Assembly: GCA_039619475.1 (NCBI GenBank) | Contig: CM077115.1 | Span: 158,075,774-158,139,773, forward strand | Reading direction: 5' to 3' | Source: Icerya purchasi | Lineage: Eukaryota; Arthropoda; Insecta; Hemiptera; Monophlebidae | DNA: 64,000 bases | In this document: positions 11,458 through 24,300 of the stretch, in pieces | Numbering within the stretch: position 1 is the stretch's first letter | How the letters are laid out: each line of letters begins with the position of its first letter | Program-made: the position numbers and the translations under genes | Notes under the pieces: model-generated | The model's database searches: none | Told to the model about the DNA's origin: nothing | The model's input: the letters and a program-made list of their open reading frames with translations, nothing else

Positions 11458-13835
11458 ATGATTGTACTTCTTACATACTCTTCCTTCCCTTACTAGATCT
11501 CCCCTCTCTTTAGCAGAGTTCGTTTCTTCGATTTCCATACATATTAAAATTGAATCCCCCTACTTCTTAATTATTGTATGTTAGGTCATTGCCCGTGGAT
11601 GGTGTTTTCTGTAAAAAGTGAAATAAAGTAACAGAAATAATAAATATCTTTCAACATCTTGTTTGTTAATTAATAAAATATAGTAATTTATTACAAATAC
11701 AAATATAACAAACAAATTTAAGAATGAGAAGGCTCGCTTAGAAACGTTTTCGGGCATAACCCATCTAAATGTTGGCAAGTTCGTAGTTCCTTATCATCAA
11801 ACGTACTAACACAGTTGAAATAAAGACAATACTAAAGTGTTGGTGAAAACAAACTGCCCGGTACGAGTAACGTAACATAGCGAAGTTATTAGATGCTGAG
11901 CAGATGAATGTAAGTACATAACTTGTTCTAAGTTAAACTTCTCGGGTACCTATTTATAGCTGAACGCTATCATCGGGTATTTTGGCGCGCTTTCGTTTCA
12001 ATATGTGATTGAGGCTAGATGATTGATAGAAACGTTCGTTAGTTTTCGTTCATCTTCGCTCTCCAGTCTTAGTACATAGATTAAAATTTAAGTTAAAGAA
12101 GCGTCGAATTTAAAAATCTTTTAGACATCCTTTTGCTATTTAAAACGCTTTATAATAGAGTAATCACTTCAAATATTAATGTCTAACATTAATATTCGTT
12201 AATGTGATATCGGATGGCGAAATTTTATATATGTTTACCGTATTATACGGAAATCAAATTTAAAATTTAAGAAAACATTACACTAAAAACGGAAAAAGTT
12301 TTTACGATCGTACAAAAAACGCCATAACGGAAAACAAAAAGCACCGAAACAGGAACTTCTGTACTTCAAAAAAACAAAAAAAAAAAAAAACAGTGGCGGT
12401 GGGTAATATGTTACGCAACACCGGCGTCAGCGATGTAATTTTCAAAGTGAAACGTGTAATTAATTGGACGTTTTTGCCAGTTACATTTAAAATAAATATT
12501 CGCAGTAACGTGATTATGGGAGAAAAAAATGTAAAGTACAGTAAACAGCTTTTATAGTGTGTGTGTGTGTGTGTTCAGTAGGTTTCGGGATTATAAAAAA
12601 ACATTTTTTTTATTTATAGCTCAACAAACAATCCGTCCCGCTTTACACTCGTTTGTTATGGCTTTTCGTAAAATCGTCTGTTTGAAGCCCTAAAATTTTT
12701 CTCTGCGTCCTTTTTCGTTTCATTTAAAAAAATGTTGGTAGTACGCATTTAGTTAGATGTCCTTTATGTCATCGGATTTTTAAGGAGACTTCATTGAGTT
12801 TTAAAGAGATAAAACAAGTCGCCAGTCCCCTAAATCAACGGTAAATACGAATTAATTACAGCGACCGAATTTTTAGTAGTCGTGTTTACCGCGTGCTTTC
12901 TTTATTTTTTTTGTTTGTTCGTGTGTAACTTATATTTATACGGACCGGTTTTATTGATTTTTTATCCATTAAAACGTGTACCATTCAGCGGTGATACCAT
13001 GTAAATACTGCTGAAAATCGGTAAACATAAATTGAGTATTCGTTAAAAAACGTGAAAAAATGTCTTAGATCATTTTTTTTTCTTATTTTTTTTTTTATTA
13101 ATACAGTAAAGGCGACTGACTTAAAATACTATCAATTTGCCAAATTACCACGGAAATGTAGCTTTGAATAAGGAAAGCGATTATATATTTTAATGTTTTT
13201 ACTGTGGAAATGCAGTTTAAAATGAAAAAATCGTTTTTTTTCTTTTAACCACGAAGTATAGGGAATAATGTAACAAAAAAGTTGACCGTTAGCAAGAAAA
13301 AAATTCGAGTATAATGCTAAAAATTGTATAATAAAATGTTTTTTTTTAGACTTCGAGATTTATTATAAAAATTTAATAAAAACGCGCTAAAGATTAAAAA
13401 ATAATTATTCAATAAAAAATATATTTTAGAATGATACAATTTAAGGCGATATTATCATAATTCTTATATGACATTAACTTCTTATTCCAAAATTTTTTTT
13501 TTTTTTTTTTTTTGGTGCCGGAAAACTTAGAACTGATTTTGGATATATTTGATGAGCTGAATTCAAAAATACCTAGTTTTTTTTTTTGTAGTAGCTCTAG
13601 TTTTCGAGATACAGGTTAATTAACTTTCATTTTTATAAAAGGCAAAATAATGAAATAATGGTACCTTTATAGGCCTAAACGGAAACGTCGTACCTAAAAC
13701 TGGATTATATTAGGCAATAAAAATTGCCGATAACCGTACAACTTACACCTTTTATACCTGTCTAACCCCCCCTCTTTCATACCCTCCGATATATATTACT
13801 CGGAATCTATCACTGCTGTATCCGGTTCAGTTTAC
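11458..13835. other. No gene recognised
   Basis: AT-rich, with several T or A runs and a (GT)9 tract at 12557-12574. Short frames here have no recognisable similarity. No defined repeat ends. Confidence 0.6.
12557..12574. repeat. (GT)9 microsatellite
   Basis: Nine GT units in a row. Confidence 0.9.
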
Positions 13836-14121
13836 AATTCTTCTTCTCTTCTTTGAGTCCCGACCGTTCTCGATCGTAGGTGACCTTATTAAAGAAATCT
13901 TTCGTATGCAAGGTGGACTAATTGTTCGGTACTCATCCCCGACCATGCCTTGATATCGCACATCCATGAGCGCCTCCTTCGTCCGACCTTCCTCTTGCCC
14001 GATATTTTTCCTAATAATATTACTTGCAACGATGAGTATTTGGATCCACGTATAAAATGGCCAAAGTATTTCCTCTTCCTGTCTTTTATGATGCCTGTTC
14101 GTAATTGCAGTTGTGCTTTTA
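13836..14121 (-). pseudogene. LINE reverse-transcriptase C-terminus with GAA-rich tail
   Basis: On the minus strand a frame of about 60 codons reads RKRKYFGHFIRGSKY, then LLGKISGKRKVGRRRRSW, then MCDIKAWSGMSTEQL. The order GH, GK(I/R)xGKRxxGRRRxSW, W.GLS matches the end of ORF2 in the endonuclease-reverse transcriptase LINEs common in arthropods. It is followed by a stop and then a GAAGAGAAGAAGAA tract (about 13851-13838), which I take as the 3' tail. The polymerase domain is missing, so this is a 5'-truncated dead copy. Confidence 0.75.
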
Positions 14122-14315
14122 CGTTTTTTTTTATGTGTGCGGCGAATACACTTTAGAAGAAAACAGAAAATCTATTTCTGCCTTCGTTGAAACGGTGTTA
14201 TCTTGCTTATTGCGGCGTTCACTCGGAAAACCAAAATAAAGCTTCGGCTCCATATTTAATGTATAAAATATGAGTTCAACATTTGCGATAGTGGACAATT
14301 GAAAAGAGAAAGTGC

Positions 14316-16313
14316 CTAAAGTTTGGAGTAGCAATGGTTTGGAGGGAACCGAGGAACCACTATGATGACTGTTATTTTTGTATGGTAAATATCAAAGGCA
14401 TTTCTCGGAACAACAGACACAAATGGGCATATCCCGATCTTAATTCAGCAAAGAAGCCGGTACCGCATTCGGATGAAATCACCATTGCATTATTTAATAG
14501 TCTGCCTGGACGACTTTCGGAAAACGAAATCGAACCATTAGTGTCTGATGAAGGTGGTTATGTGTAATCAGACAGCGATAGTGATCTTGAAGCAGATGCA
14601 GACAAGCCTCAACGTTCCAACCAACAAGAACCGAACAATCTGTGTAGAAACTTGAGCCTTTTAAAAAAGTCTTCAAAATTACTTACCTCCAGATTAAAAG
14701 AAAAGAATGTACATAAACTGGGTACTAACATTACATTTTATCGTGAAACGGATCTGCTGCCCATTTTCTCTTAAGAAAATAACCTGGTAATCTGTAATGG
14801 TATATAAAAAGACTCTTAGAAGAGCAATGGGTTTATCAGAATACACATCAGACGAATGGCGTTTTTTTTTATTGATAGCTCAAAACGTAGTTTAAAATGT
14901 GTCCTTTTGAACGACCGTAACAAATATACGGAGCAATACCTATCGGTCATTTTAGCATTTTGAAAGAGGAATACTGCTGTTGATAATTTATTTTTTATTT
15001 TTGTTATATCGTTATTTTTATATGTAAATATGTTTCGTATTATTTTATAAATTAAATCCGTTTATGCACTAGCGCCCCTATAAACGAATGGCTATTTTCT
15101 AAGGAATGGTGTCGGTCTTTGTTTAGACGGCATGGCGACTTTTTTTGTTTGAGTCAATCAATCTACTACAGGTAGTTGCGTATGTTGCGCGTGTGAAATT
15201 CTAGCGACGGGCTTTGTTTTGGTCGCGTAGATGTGTATACACCTGTTAATAGATTTCCGTTTTCTTTTGTATATTAAATTGTGTTTATTTTTTTGTGTGT
15301 ATTGGTAATATTTGTTCATAGTTTCGTTAGTTCATTTTTTCTGTTTCTCCGTATCCGTAGGGTCTTTACAAATTATTTTCGGGATTGACTACTTTCGAAT
15401 ACATCGCGTAAAAACTATTCGAGTATAATTATTTCGGTTTTATTTTTTTTAAATTTGAACTGTACTTATAAGGATGTATATTTTTTGTTTATTATTCTAT
15501 TTACAACAAATACGAAACAATATCACTCTAGTCCTGCAAAGAATTAAATACGAAGAACATCAGTGGGTGATTTGTGTCGATTTAAAAATGGAAAAAACTT
15601 CCTCCTTGGACAGCAAAGTGGAAACACAAAAAAATATACTTCTTTTTTATGTCTTTGGGCTAGCAGAGCTAAGGATTAGCATTGGGTTAGTTAAAATTGG
15701 CCCCTAAAAAACGTCATAGTTCCAGGAAAACAAAACGTAATCAACGAACCTTTAGTTTCAAGAGAGAAAATCATATTTCCACCTTTGCATATCGAGTTAG
15801 GACTTTTGAAGCAGTTTGTGAAGGCGTTAAACCGAGATGGACTTTGCTTTGGGTACTTAATTTGTAAATTTCCTGGGATTAGCATGGAAAAACTGATGAA
15901 AGCAGGCATATTTGATGGTCCTCAGATAAGACTATGTACAATTTATTGGATCTAATGTTTCGTGCTCATTTGTTGAAGTTGTACAAAATTTTCTTGGCAA
16001 TCACAAAGCAGAAAATTATACAAAATTAGTAAAAACTATGTTTTCTAGCATTAATGTTCTCGACTGTAATATGAGCATAAAACTTCACTACTTCCACAAT
16101 CACTTAGATCGATTCCCATAAAACCTAGGTGATTATAGTGAAGAACAGGAGGGAAGATTTCATCAGGACATTAGAACGATGGACGAACGATATCAAGGAA
16201 GATGGGATAGCTACATATAAATGCTGGTCGACTGCAGTTGGAGTCTGCAGCAAGAATGTTATACTAAACTCCATGCTGGAAAGTCGTATAAAAGACAATT
16301 TTTAAGTGATAAA
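14316..16313 (+). pseudogene. Broken copy of a multicopy uncharacterised arthropod protein
   Basis: The frame from about 14316 reads KFGVAMVWREPRNHYDDCYF, with a CxxC pair, then KWAYPDLNSAKKPVPHSDE. After a TAA at 14566 the same frame continues SDSDSDLEADADKPQ and LKEKNVHKLGTNITFYRETD before another stop. A second block from about 15535 reads EEHQWVICVDLKMEKT and continues with frameshifts to about 16300. Between about 14975 and 15500 I see no homologous coding sequence, so an insertion is likely. I recognise the type (VWREPxNHxxDCYFC proteins, present in many insect genomes in several copies) but know no function. At least three stops and frameshifts show this copy is dead. Confidence 0.65.
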
Positions 16314-16692
16314 CCATGTTTATCTACTTTGTGAAATAAATTCCTTACTTTGTATCCATTGTTTTTAATGAGGCCTTGTAGTAAATACAAATATTTATAA
16401 CCTGAAATATATTACATGAGTTAACAAAGATTTTGTTCTAAAAGAAGTCAATATAGCTTATCTCAAAAACTAGATCTGATAGACTAAATCTAACAGTTAT
16501 TTTCGATTCTGCACACAAAAATTACTTAGAAACAGTTCAAAAACAGCAGGCACCAAAATGCGTGTTGCGCTGTGTTATTAACATTCTTGTTTCGTTCATA
16601 GTTAATATTAGGGCGTTACTAATTAATCTGTCGTTCACACATTTTTGTTTCATTAATGAGATTGGACGTCTCTAATTAATCTACCGCGCAAT
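16314..16692. other. No gene recognised
   Basis: This spacer between the preceding pseudogene and the second hAT-like element has no reading frame or structure I can support. Confidence 0.6.
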
Positions 16693-18213
16693 CAGGGTTG
16701 AATTCAGGAATCTGTTTCTGGCGGGGTAAATTTGTGCTCTCGAAGGGGGCGGTTATTTTTTTTTTTTACCCCCCTTGGGTTTGCTACCAAAGAGCATTAG
16801 CCCAGCAAAAATGAATAGATATGTACACGGAATAAAATAGAAATTATATTTTTATTCTGTCGACAATGGAATCAAGGAACACCCCTAGGACAGGAACAAC
16901 AGAAAGAATAGGTAGAGAAAGAACATAAGAGGCGTTGAAAGGAGCAGGAAGACCAAGTTTTAAAAGATGATAATAAAGTAACTCACGCTCGCGAGATAAA
17001 CCGGAACACTCGAAGAGCACGTGATTCGCATCACAAACATACTGGGAACCTTCAGGATCCAATGGACAAAAAGGAGATGCAGCCAAAGAAAAGCGGGAAG
17101 GAGACTATGCGAGAAACAGAGACGAGATAATTTAGTAATTATGGACCGACGCAAACTGGGAAACTTATAGAACCAAGGACGCGGAGGAGGAACAGGATTA
17201 ATCAAGAGATAAAAGGAATTAGGATTAGCGAAAAGAGATACATAAACAGAATGCCAAAGTCTAAGATGGCAGGATTTAGTTGGAAGAATAATATTGTGTA
17301 CTGGAACTCTATTAATAAAATTCCCATTGGAAATAGTAGCTTTAGCAAGGAGGTCGACGCGGGTTTATATTTTGATTGAAAATTTTTTTTTAGGATATTC
17401 CTGAATAAAACCAAATATGTAAAAAATGATTTATTATGTCATTTAAAATAATGAAAAAGTAAGTGTGAACAATAAATTTCAAGTAAAATAACCGATTATA
17501 AACAATAAATGTTTGCTTAATTCTTTTTAAAATTATTAATTCTAATTGTAGCATTAAAGAACGTATTGTAAAAATATTCGAACGGGTTCACATTACCGTT
17601 TTATAATAAACGAATAAGCCGTGGTGTTTCAGCTGTTTTAAATGGACTTTTCTTGGAAATAAAAAACCGAGATAAAAGCAGCAGAGACGGAAATGAAGTT
17701 GTCTATAGATCATATTGCTTTAAAACAAAAAGAATAAATGAAAATCGAAAAGAAATAAACAATTTATTGATATTAATGATAAGTGGATCCACGTGAACTG
17801 TGATAGCTCCCGTTTGCGCTGACAAAAAATACGAACTGCAGCTAATATTTTTTTCAGCTCGTCAATATTTTACATCTTTCATACATTTGCAATAAAAGCA
17901 TATACATTTTTTCATAGAACAACAAGCAAACGTCAAAGTCAAATTTTAAAAGTTCATTTTTTTTTTTATTGTTATTTTATGAAGTTTCATTTTCTGTCAA
18001 AGATAAATCTGCCAATTTTGAAATTTAAAAATGTACGACTAATTGAACCATTTCAAAATGTTTTGACACCTAACTGTAAATAAAGCGAATAAAAAGAATT
18101 TTATTTCCTATTAAATTGCTGCATTCTTAAACAGCTTGTTTAAGTTCTTGGGGGCGGGTGTAGAGTTTTAAGGGGCAATGCTTCCCGAAAACCTCCCACT
18201 GGATTCATCCCTG
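16693..18213. mobile_element. hAT-like element, copy 2, with LINE insert
   Basis: Ends CAGGGTTGAATTCAGG and the complement of CAGGGATGAATCCAGTGG are inverted repeats. Flanking octamers cgcgcaat (16685-16692) and accgcaat (18214-18221) match at 6 of 8. From 16912 to about 18150 it is nearly identical to copy 1 (6378-7610), including the LINE fragment in the same place and orientation. It lacks the inner duplication of copy 1 and keeps more of the LINE 3' end, so it is closer to the ancestral layout. No transposase is seen. Confidence 0.7.
16844..17370 (-). pseudogene. LINE C-terminal fragment, second copy
   Basis: Same three-frame arrangement as at 6378-6838: VDLLAKATISNG, then NPVPPPRPWF with ITKLSRLCF, then CPLDPEGSQYVC and NHVLFECSGLSRERELL. 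Here the frame runs on through LPAPFNASYVLSLPILSVV to a stop at 16844, so this copy holds the true protein end. The 3' UTR probably continues to about 16780. The shared frameshifts in both copies mean the LINE was already dead when the carrier element was copied. Confidence 0.75.
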
Positions 18214-18221
18214 ACCGCAAT

Positions 18222-21215
18222 GCATTTCTTTTATTTATGAGATTAACACTAAATCTGATGGGGTTTATATTTATGATTCTTCGTGCTGATTCTTAATCGT
18301 CCGTGTAAAAAAAAAAAATATTAAACCCCGACAACAATCCCCGTAGTCGATGTTACACATTCACAAATTTCTATTTGTTCCGTTACGTTTCAGGCTATAT
18401 AAAGTATAAAAACGCCGAAGAGAAATATCGCGCACACTTTTCATTTTGTAAATTCATCATCTCTTTCGAATAAATCTCTTTCTATTATAATTAACAGTCG
18501 ATCGATTTTTAATTTTTAACGATAAAATTATTTTTCTTTTCTTTGCGCATTCTCTAACGCGCGTGGAGCAATCACAAGCACACCTTCTTACTAAATTTTT
18601 GTCACGTTAATAAGCGTTAACTTCTGTCTGACGAAATACAATATTGGCGTTCGTGCAAACGGTAAAAAGATAACGATAGATACAACAAAGAAAGTCGACA
18701 AAGAAGAAAAATGTTGAAAACAGACTCATGGTAATAATGAGATTAATAAATCGCGCACATTACCGGCTATTGATAATTTAAAAACATTAAGAACGTTTTG
18801 TAATTTACTGATAAAATTTATTCATTATAATTACTGCACACAGAGTGGGTCAGCAAACTTAAACCACCGTATATTGTGTTCGATTAAAAAAGAAGAAAAA
18901 AAAAACGTAACTTTGAACCCATCAGCAGAGTAACTAAATTACTCGATTTTTTTACATGGAACTTTTCCCGTATACATCTTTCTCTATAGCTGGCGCAGAA
19001 ATTAAATTGTCTCATATTTCGAACAGGAGATAATCGAACACACCACCGCAATTAGCTAGAACGCTGACCAATTTTGCTTATATAATGCGATTTTTTTTCT
19101 TTCTTTTTAAATTTATTGATAACACGTTCCTAATTTATGAATTTATAATAAATGGGTATAAATTAACCTGATAACCTCCTAACAGTAAAACCGGTATCGA
19201 TTGGATTAAACCGGTTTATTAGGAGCGTAGATGATTAGTCGCGTCGCGCAGTATTAGATTTGTTTTTTATTCGCCATTCTGGGGAATAATTATTATCGGA
19301 TTAGTTTTATCATCGTATTAAAAGTTTAAAAGTAAAGTGGAAATCAATTAAAACCGATGCCTCCCCGTATTCGTTTATCAATGACTGAACTGAAAACCTA
19401 CAAAAATTTAAAAAAAAAAAACAAAAAACAACTAAATAAACAAAAATGAAGCAATTTTATTATTTCTTACGTAATAGGCAGAGAAATCGTAAAAAACGAA
19501 CTTCAGACGCCGAATAAAACGAAAATAATTAGTCCATCTTTTTAATTGCCATATGATTTTCTTTTCCGAACAAATACGACGTGAACGTTTTCTGTGTTCG
19601 TGTAGCTTATTTTAGATTAATCAACGTAATTAATGTTTTTTTTTTTTTTTTAATTTACTCTGAAATTCGACAAACGTAAAAGATTTATTAAATTAAATAA
19701 AGACAAATGCTATCGTCAGTTTTTTTGTTTTTTTTTGCGGTCTTTAAATTCGAATTTTACTCATCGCCTGAGTCAAAGTTATTACACACGATTATGAAGT
19801 AATTCGGAAACATGTTTTTTATTTTATTTAGATTTCTATTTTTTCTGTGTCCTTCTGTTACTTATGCCTAAAAGATTTATATGTATATCTTTTGCAAATC
19901 GCCATCATCAGCGTCAGTACGAATATCGCTTACTCAGCCATTTCCTTAGTAATCTATCTCCCTATTACGCTGCCTGTATAGTATGTCGGTTCCTCATTTC
20001 TTGCTAACACATTTCCTTTTATTACCATCAAAAACAACGCTCCATTCTTAATTATCTGATATGTTATCTATTCCGTGAAATAAAATGTTCTCGCTCTTGC
20101 TAAAATCAATAAATTAATTTTAAAGAATTTAATCGTTTTATTCCAATGCTTTTTTTTTTTTTTTTGGCCTAGGCGATAATGTATACGCGTGTATTCTTAA
20201 GAAAAAAGTAAGATGGAAGTAACGCGATTCTTAACTTTTACTTTTTAAATTTCAAATCTATTTTTCATTAAATTCCCTATGCTCTAATTTGTTTATTCAT
20301 TTTTAAAGGTACTAACTTGCGCAAGTTACGCCATGTATATTTAGATTAAGCCGTATATTCGTGTCAACCCTTAACTGTATTTGAACATGTATCTGACGCC
20401 ATAAGGGGGGAATAGTTGTAAAATTTGAACTAAAGGAATTGCTAACATAAATTAATAATAAAAAAAGTTTTGTATCAGCCAAGAATTAATCTGTTACGAC
20501 AGTTTCGGTTTATGCCCGGAGAGCCGTTATTAAAAACAGTAAATAAAGTACGGGTAAGTACAAAAAAAAAAGGGGGGGGGGGGAATTAATAAAATAAAAG
20601 AAATATAAAGACAAAAATATATCGATATATTCACGTAGTATTCGTGAATACTTCGCGCGTGAATAAACAGCATTTGTATTCGTTACAGCGAATACAAATA
20701 ATACTGCATTCTTATTCGTACTCGTAACTACGTGAACTATGAACTGTTCAACTTTGCTAAAAGATAGCATTTTTGTCAAACTGTGATCAAATGTTATCTC
20801 ACTGATCTCAACCAGGTGGTAGTTTAAAATTTATCCCAAATATTAATTATCAATCATTTGAACATTTCCTTACAAAAAGGTGAAAATTAAAGCCATCTAC
20901 TGAAATCAGTTTTTAATTTTTTCCATTTTGTCGCATAAAATTGACAAATTTGAAAAAACTCCCGAGTAAAGAGGAGCATAAAAGATGGTTACTGTTAATA
21001 TTTGGTAATTGCATGTCTGAAGAAACACAGTTAAAAAAAAAGTATAAAAAAATTTGGTTTATATTTAAGAATCGTAAAAATATTTTATTTTCATGTCTCT
21101 TGCTTGACTTACTTCCTTTTAATATGTTTGGCTTTCAGTCAGGCATTGGTCCGGTCGATTGCATTAGCTTTTTAGCTTTCGATATTTATAAATTTTTCAT
21201 TCATGCCAACCGGAC
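18222..21215. other. No gene recognised
   Basis: Three kilobases of AT-rich sequence with homopolymer runs (for example a G run near 20573). A TATATAAAG at about 18395 stands alone with no reading frame after it. The frame at 20941-21225 has no similarity I know. I see no repeat ends. Confidence 0.55.
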
Positions 21216-21545
21216 TGGCTACTAAACAGGAAGTCGGAATTATCTGCTGAAAATAAACTACTAGTCTCTATAATCAGATTTTAAAGCCAGTTTGGCGTTA
21301 TAGCTGGCCGCTATGGGGCTGTTCTAAAAAGAGTAACATAGCGATCATAACGGATGATCCAGAACAAAATCCTCCGGATGGTTGTAAAAGCTTCGTGGTA
21401 CATTACCAATTTAACACTTCACAAAGACCTCGGGGAACAAAGTTTGTTCAAAAAGTAATATTCAACGACGTAAAGAAGCATGCCTACAGATTAGAAACGC
21501 ACCCGAACAATATTCGCAATTGGGTTGTTGGACAATTCACTAGAA
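21216..21545 (+). pseudogene. Jockey-type LINE reverse-transcriptase C-terminal fragment
   Basis: The first frame reads WLLNRKSELSAENKLLVS and, after a shift, QILKPVWRY, LWGCSKKSNIAIIT. Another frame gives RMVVKASWYITNLTLHKDLG and a third KKHAYRLETHPNNI. In intact Jockey elements these parts follow one another (RKSxLSxxNKLLxYxxxLKPxWxYGxxLWG, then LRxxxxAPWYVxN, then HxxRLxxHPN). The order is kept but there are at least three frameshifts. The element is cut off at both ends. Confidence 0.75.
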
Positions 21546-21741
21546 GTTCGATAGAATCAAGTCGATGGATCTAGTCTGAATTAAAAGTTCCAATAAAACT
21601 TCTTTTTTAGCACCTACTATTGCCAGGTAGGCTGCTTTTCAAGCTATGCGCACAAGATATTGAAAATAATTGCTAAATAATTATCATCGTCTAGGTGAAA
21701 TTTAGCTATTAAAGAATTAAAAAAAAAAAAAAATCATAAAC

Positions 21742-23565
21742 ACTTCTTTTATCGATGTTTCTTCAGCTTTCAACAATGTTTATTTACCAATTCTGAGAAA
21801 TTCAATGGCAGCAATTAACCCTCCGGTCAAATTCACTTCCCTAACAATTAATCTTACGACGAATCGTTCTGTCCACGTTTTCTCTCCATTGTTTCAAGCT
21901 ACTTCAAGTGTTTTCTATAGCCTTTCGCAGGATTCCTCTCTCAGTCCTACTCTTTTTAATATTTACACTACTGCTATGGCATCTCTTTCTGTAAACTCCC
22001 TTTCCGTATTCTTTACTGATGATATTCTTCTTTTTTCTTCTTCTTATAACACGCTTAATTCTTCTCTGAGTACGCTAGAGCATTTTCTGTCTTTTGTTCA
22101 TCTTTCTATTTCTCTTCCCAAATTTTCTTGCGTAGTTTTTACTTTTCGTCCCTATAATCCTACTTCAGTTAATATATATTCCTAAATCGGATGCCTTCTC
22201 CTCATGTTAATTGTTTCTGCTATCTTGAGGTTTACCTCAAATAGTCAACTAACCTTTTCCAGGCATATTGACTATCTTTCTTGTTCCACCATTGAAAGAC
22301 TGAACTTGTTGAAATCTTTACCACCAACCGAATGGAAAGGTGATCCTCTTGTACGCATTTCCCTGTTTAGAGGGGTTCATTATACGCTCCAAGTTTGATT
22401 TTTTTTCTTTTTCTGAAAAATATGTATTTATTATTTTTTACATACAAAACTTTCGTCAAGCTAAAACGCTTGTCGACAAATTATCCTATTGAACACTTAA
22501 CCATCTTAAATTAACTTATACACATAGATAATCGTGTAATATTTACTAATCTTAATCTATTTTTTTACTTATCAGTACTTAATGATCTATTTCTATCTTT
22601 TATATTCAATGTTTTGTTTTTTTCCCAGTTTTTTTGTTGCGCCTTGTCACTTTATTTTATGTTTATTATTTTTTTTATATTTTCTTCTTCCTAAAGCCAT
22701 TCCTTTATTTTCCTTTTTCTTTCCCCTATGTTTTCCTTCTCGATTATTTTTTAAGGTATTTTATTTAACATTTGAGCTATAATATATTTGTCCGTTTGTT
22801 CTCCATCTTTGTTTTTGCTAACGGCAATTAGTACGCAAGTTTTTTCCTCAACTCGTATTCTGTTTTTATTCTTTCCTCCAATTCAATTTTCTTTTCTGCT
22901 GATATGTACTCCCATATCTTCAGTAACAAATACATTCCTCTTATGCTCATTACGTCTTCTTTTTTACTTATTTCACTATCGGTTTCTCCCCTTAAGGATT
23001 TCCTATTAATTTCAAGCATTTAATTTACAGTTTATTTATTACTGTTCATTTATCTATAGCTGTGCCTCCAAATCCCGTCTATACCTCGGGGCTCTTAAAT
23101 CTTCTCCTATTTCAGCAATGCTTGCTGAATTTAATACGTTTCCTCTCTCAGTTCGATTGGGCTATCATTTTCTTTCTAAATGTCTACCTTTTATTTCCTC
23201 TCAACTTATTCCTTTCCACATTTCTATCGCTAGAAACTGACGCTTTGCTCCTAATAAAATTCCCATCTTAGCCCTTATCTCTCCTCGTCTTAGTTATTTT
23301 TTGTCCCATATAATTTCCAGAAATAATCTTCTTTACTTTTTCTTTAATTATTTTGATCCTGTACACCTTCCCAAAGTATATTTTCTTTCTAACTCTTCTA
23401 GGTTTCTGCCCCAAGCGGTTATTAAATAGAAACTTCACAACACTATCAGTTGCCTCTTTCCTCCTCAGGTACTCATCTTCACTGATGGCTCTAGAGGGCC
23501 TGGTGGTGTCGGAGCTTCCTTTATTCTTCTCGATTTAAATTTTTCCAAATCCTTTGTGTTGTTGC
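21742..23565 (+). pseudogene. I-type LINE pseudogene: reverse transcriptase to RNase H
   Basis: The reverse-transcriptase block starts TSFIDVSSAFNNVYLPILRN (motif A Asp kept), passes through SLSPTLFNIYT (motif B) and reaches FTDDILLFSS, where the usual YADD is FTDD. A thumb-like block follows at about 22230-22400 (LTFSRHIDYLS, RLNLLKSLPPTEWKGDP). After a poorly conserved 650 bases come RLYLGALKSSPISAMLAEFN (from 23074) and the RNase H start IFTDGSRGPGGVGASF (about 23480), with its first catalytic Asp. Stops and frameshifts lie between. The 5' part (gag and endonuclease) and the end of RNase H are not here. Same family type as the scraps at 6.4, 10.6 and 17 kb. Confidence 0.8.
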
Positions 23566-23929
23566 TCGGTGTCTGTTTATTGTTGTAGAAATGTTGCCAT
23601 CAGTTGTTTGAAAAATATTTTACAATTACATAACTTTTTTTTTCTTTTCCGTCACGGTAAAAACTTTTTTCTTAAATGTGTTCGATATTCTTTCGTATTT
23701 TGAACTTGTTTCTGTTAAATGGTTTCTCAAGTATGTTTCTGCCTTTGACTAGATAATAAATGAACATTATTTTTAAAAAAGAAAGAAAGAAACAGTATTT
23801 TGCAATATTCTTTTTAACAGCACAACAACATCCTAATAAGGAAGCTGATAAACATCTCTGCTAAACCGTTTTTTTTTTGTTTTTTTTTATGCAGTATAGT
23901 CGTAACTGCTTGATGCAACCAACTTTGAA

Positions 23930-24300
23930 CCTTTTTTTCGGGACTCGTGAGAAAATAAACGATTACTATTTGTTGTTAAATGCAAAGTTTCTTCTACATC
24001 TTCTTGTAAAGATTACTGCACTGTTTTTCTGGTAGAATTTAGCTATATTATTCAGTTGTGCTTCTTCCATGCACTTGTTCTTGTTTCGAGTCAGAAATTT
24101 CTTTATGTAGATTCATCATCAATGAGTCGTGAATCCCTCGTAGAGATATCGTGATTATGATCTGTCCATGTAATATCGAACCAAGATATCTATACTGTTT
24201 CACAATTTCCACGCACCGTTAATATCATGTAATTCCGGGAGATTGTCGTTTTTCCTGTCTATAATCATAATTTTCGTCTTTTCTTTAGTTTAAACTAGAT
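23930..24300 (-). pseudogene. LINE reverse-transcriptase fragment, post-palm region
   Basis: On the minus strand KTKIMIIDRKNDNLPELHDI is followed in a second frame by QYRYLGSILHG and in a third by NKNKCMEEAQLNNIAKFY. The layout KTKxMxIxR... then FxYLGSxI is standard just after the catalytic core in endonuclease-reverse transcriptase LINEs. It may be an upstream piece of the same family as 13836-14121. Two frameshifts and in-frame stops. Confidence 0.6.

Noticed and set aside
15691..15909. 72-codon minus-strand frame
   Set aside because: It is antisense to the decayed plus-strand pseudogene at 14316-16313.
18390..18440. TATATAAAG as a core promoter
   Set aside because: An isolated match in AT-rich DNA with no initiator and no gene downstream.
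20941..21225. 94-codon plus-strand frame as a gene
   Set aside because: Composition follows the AT-rich background, no known motifs, and it runs into the Jockey fragment that starts at 21216.
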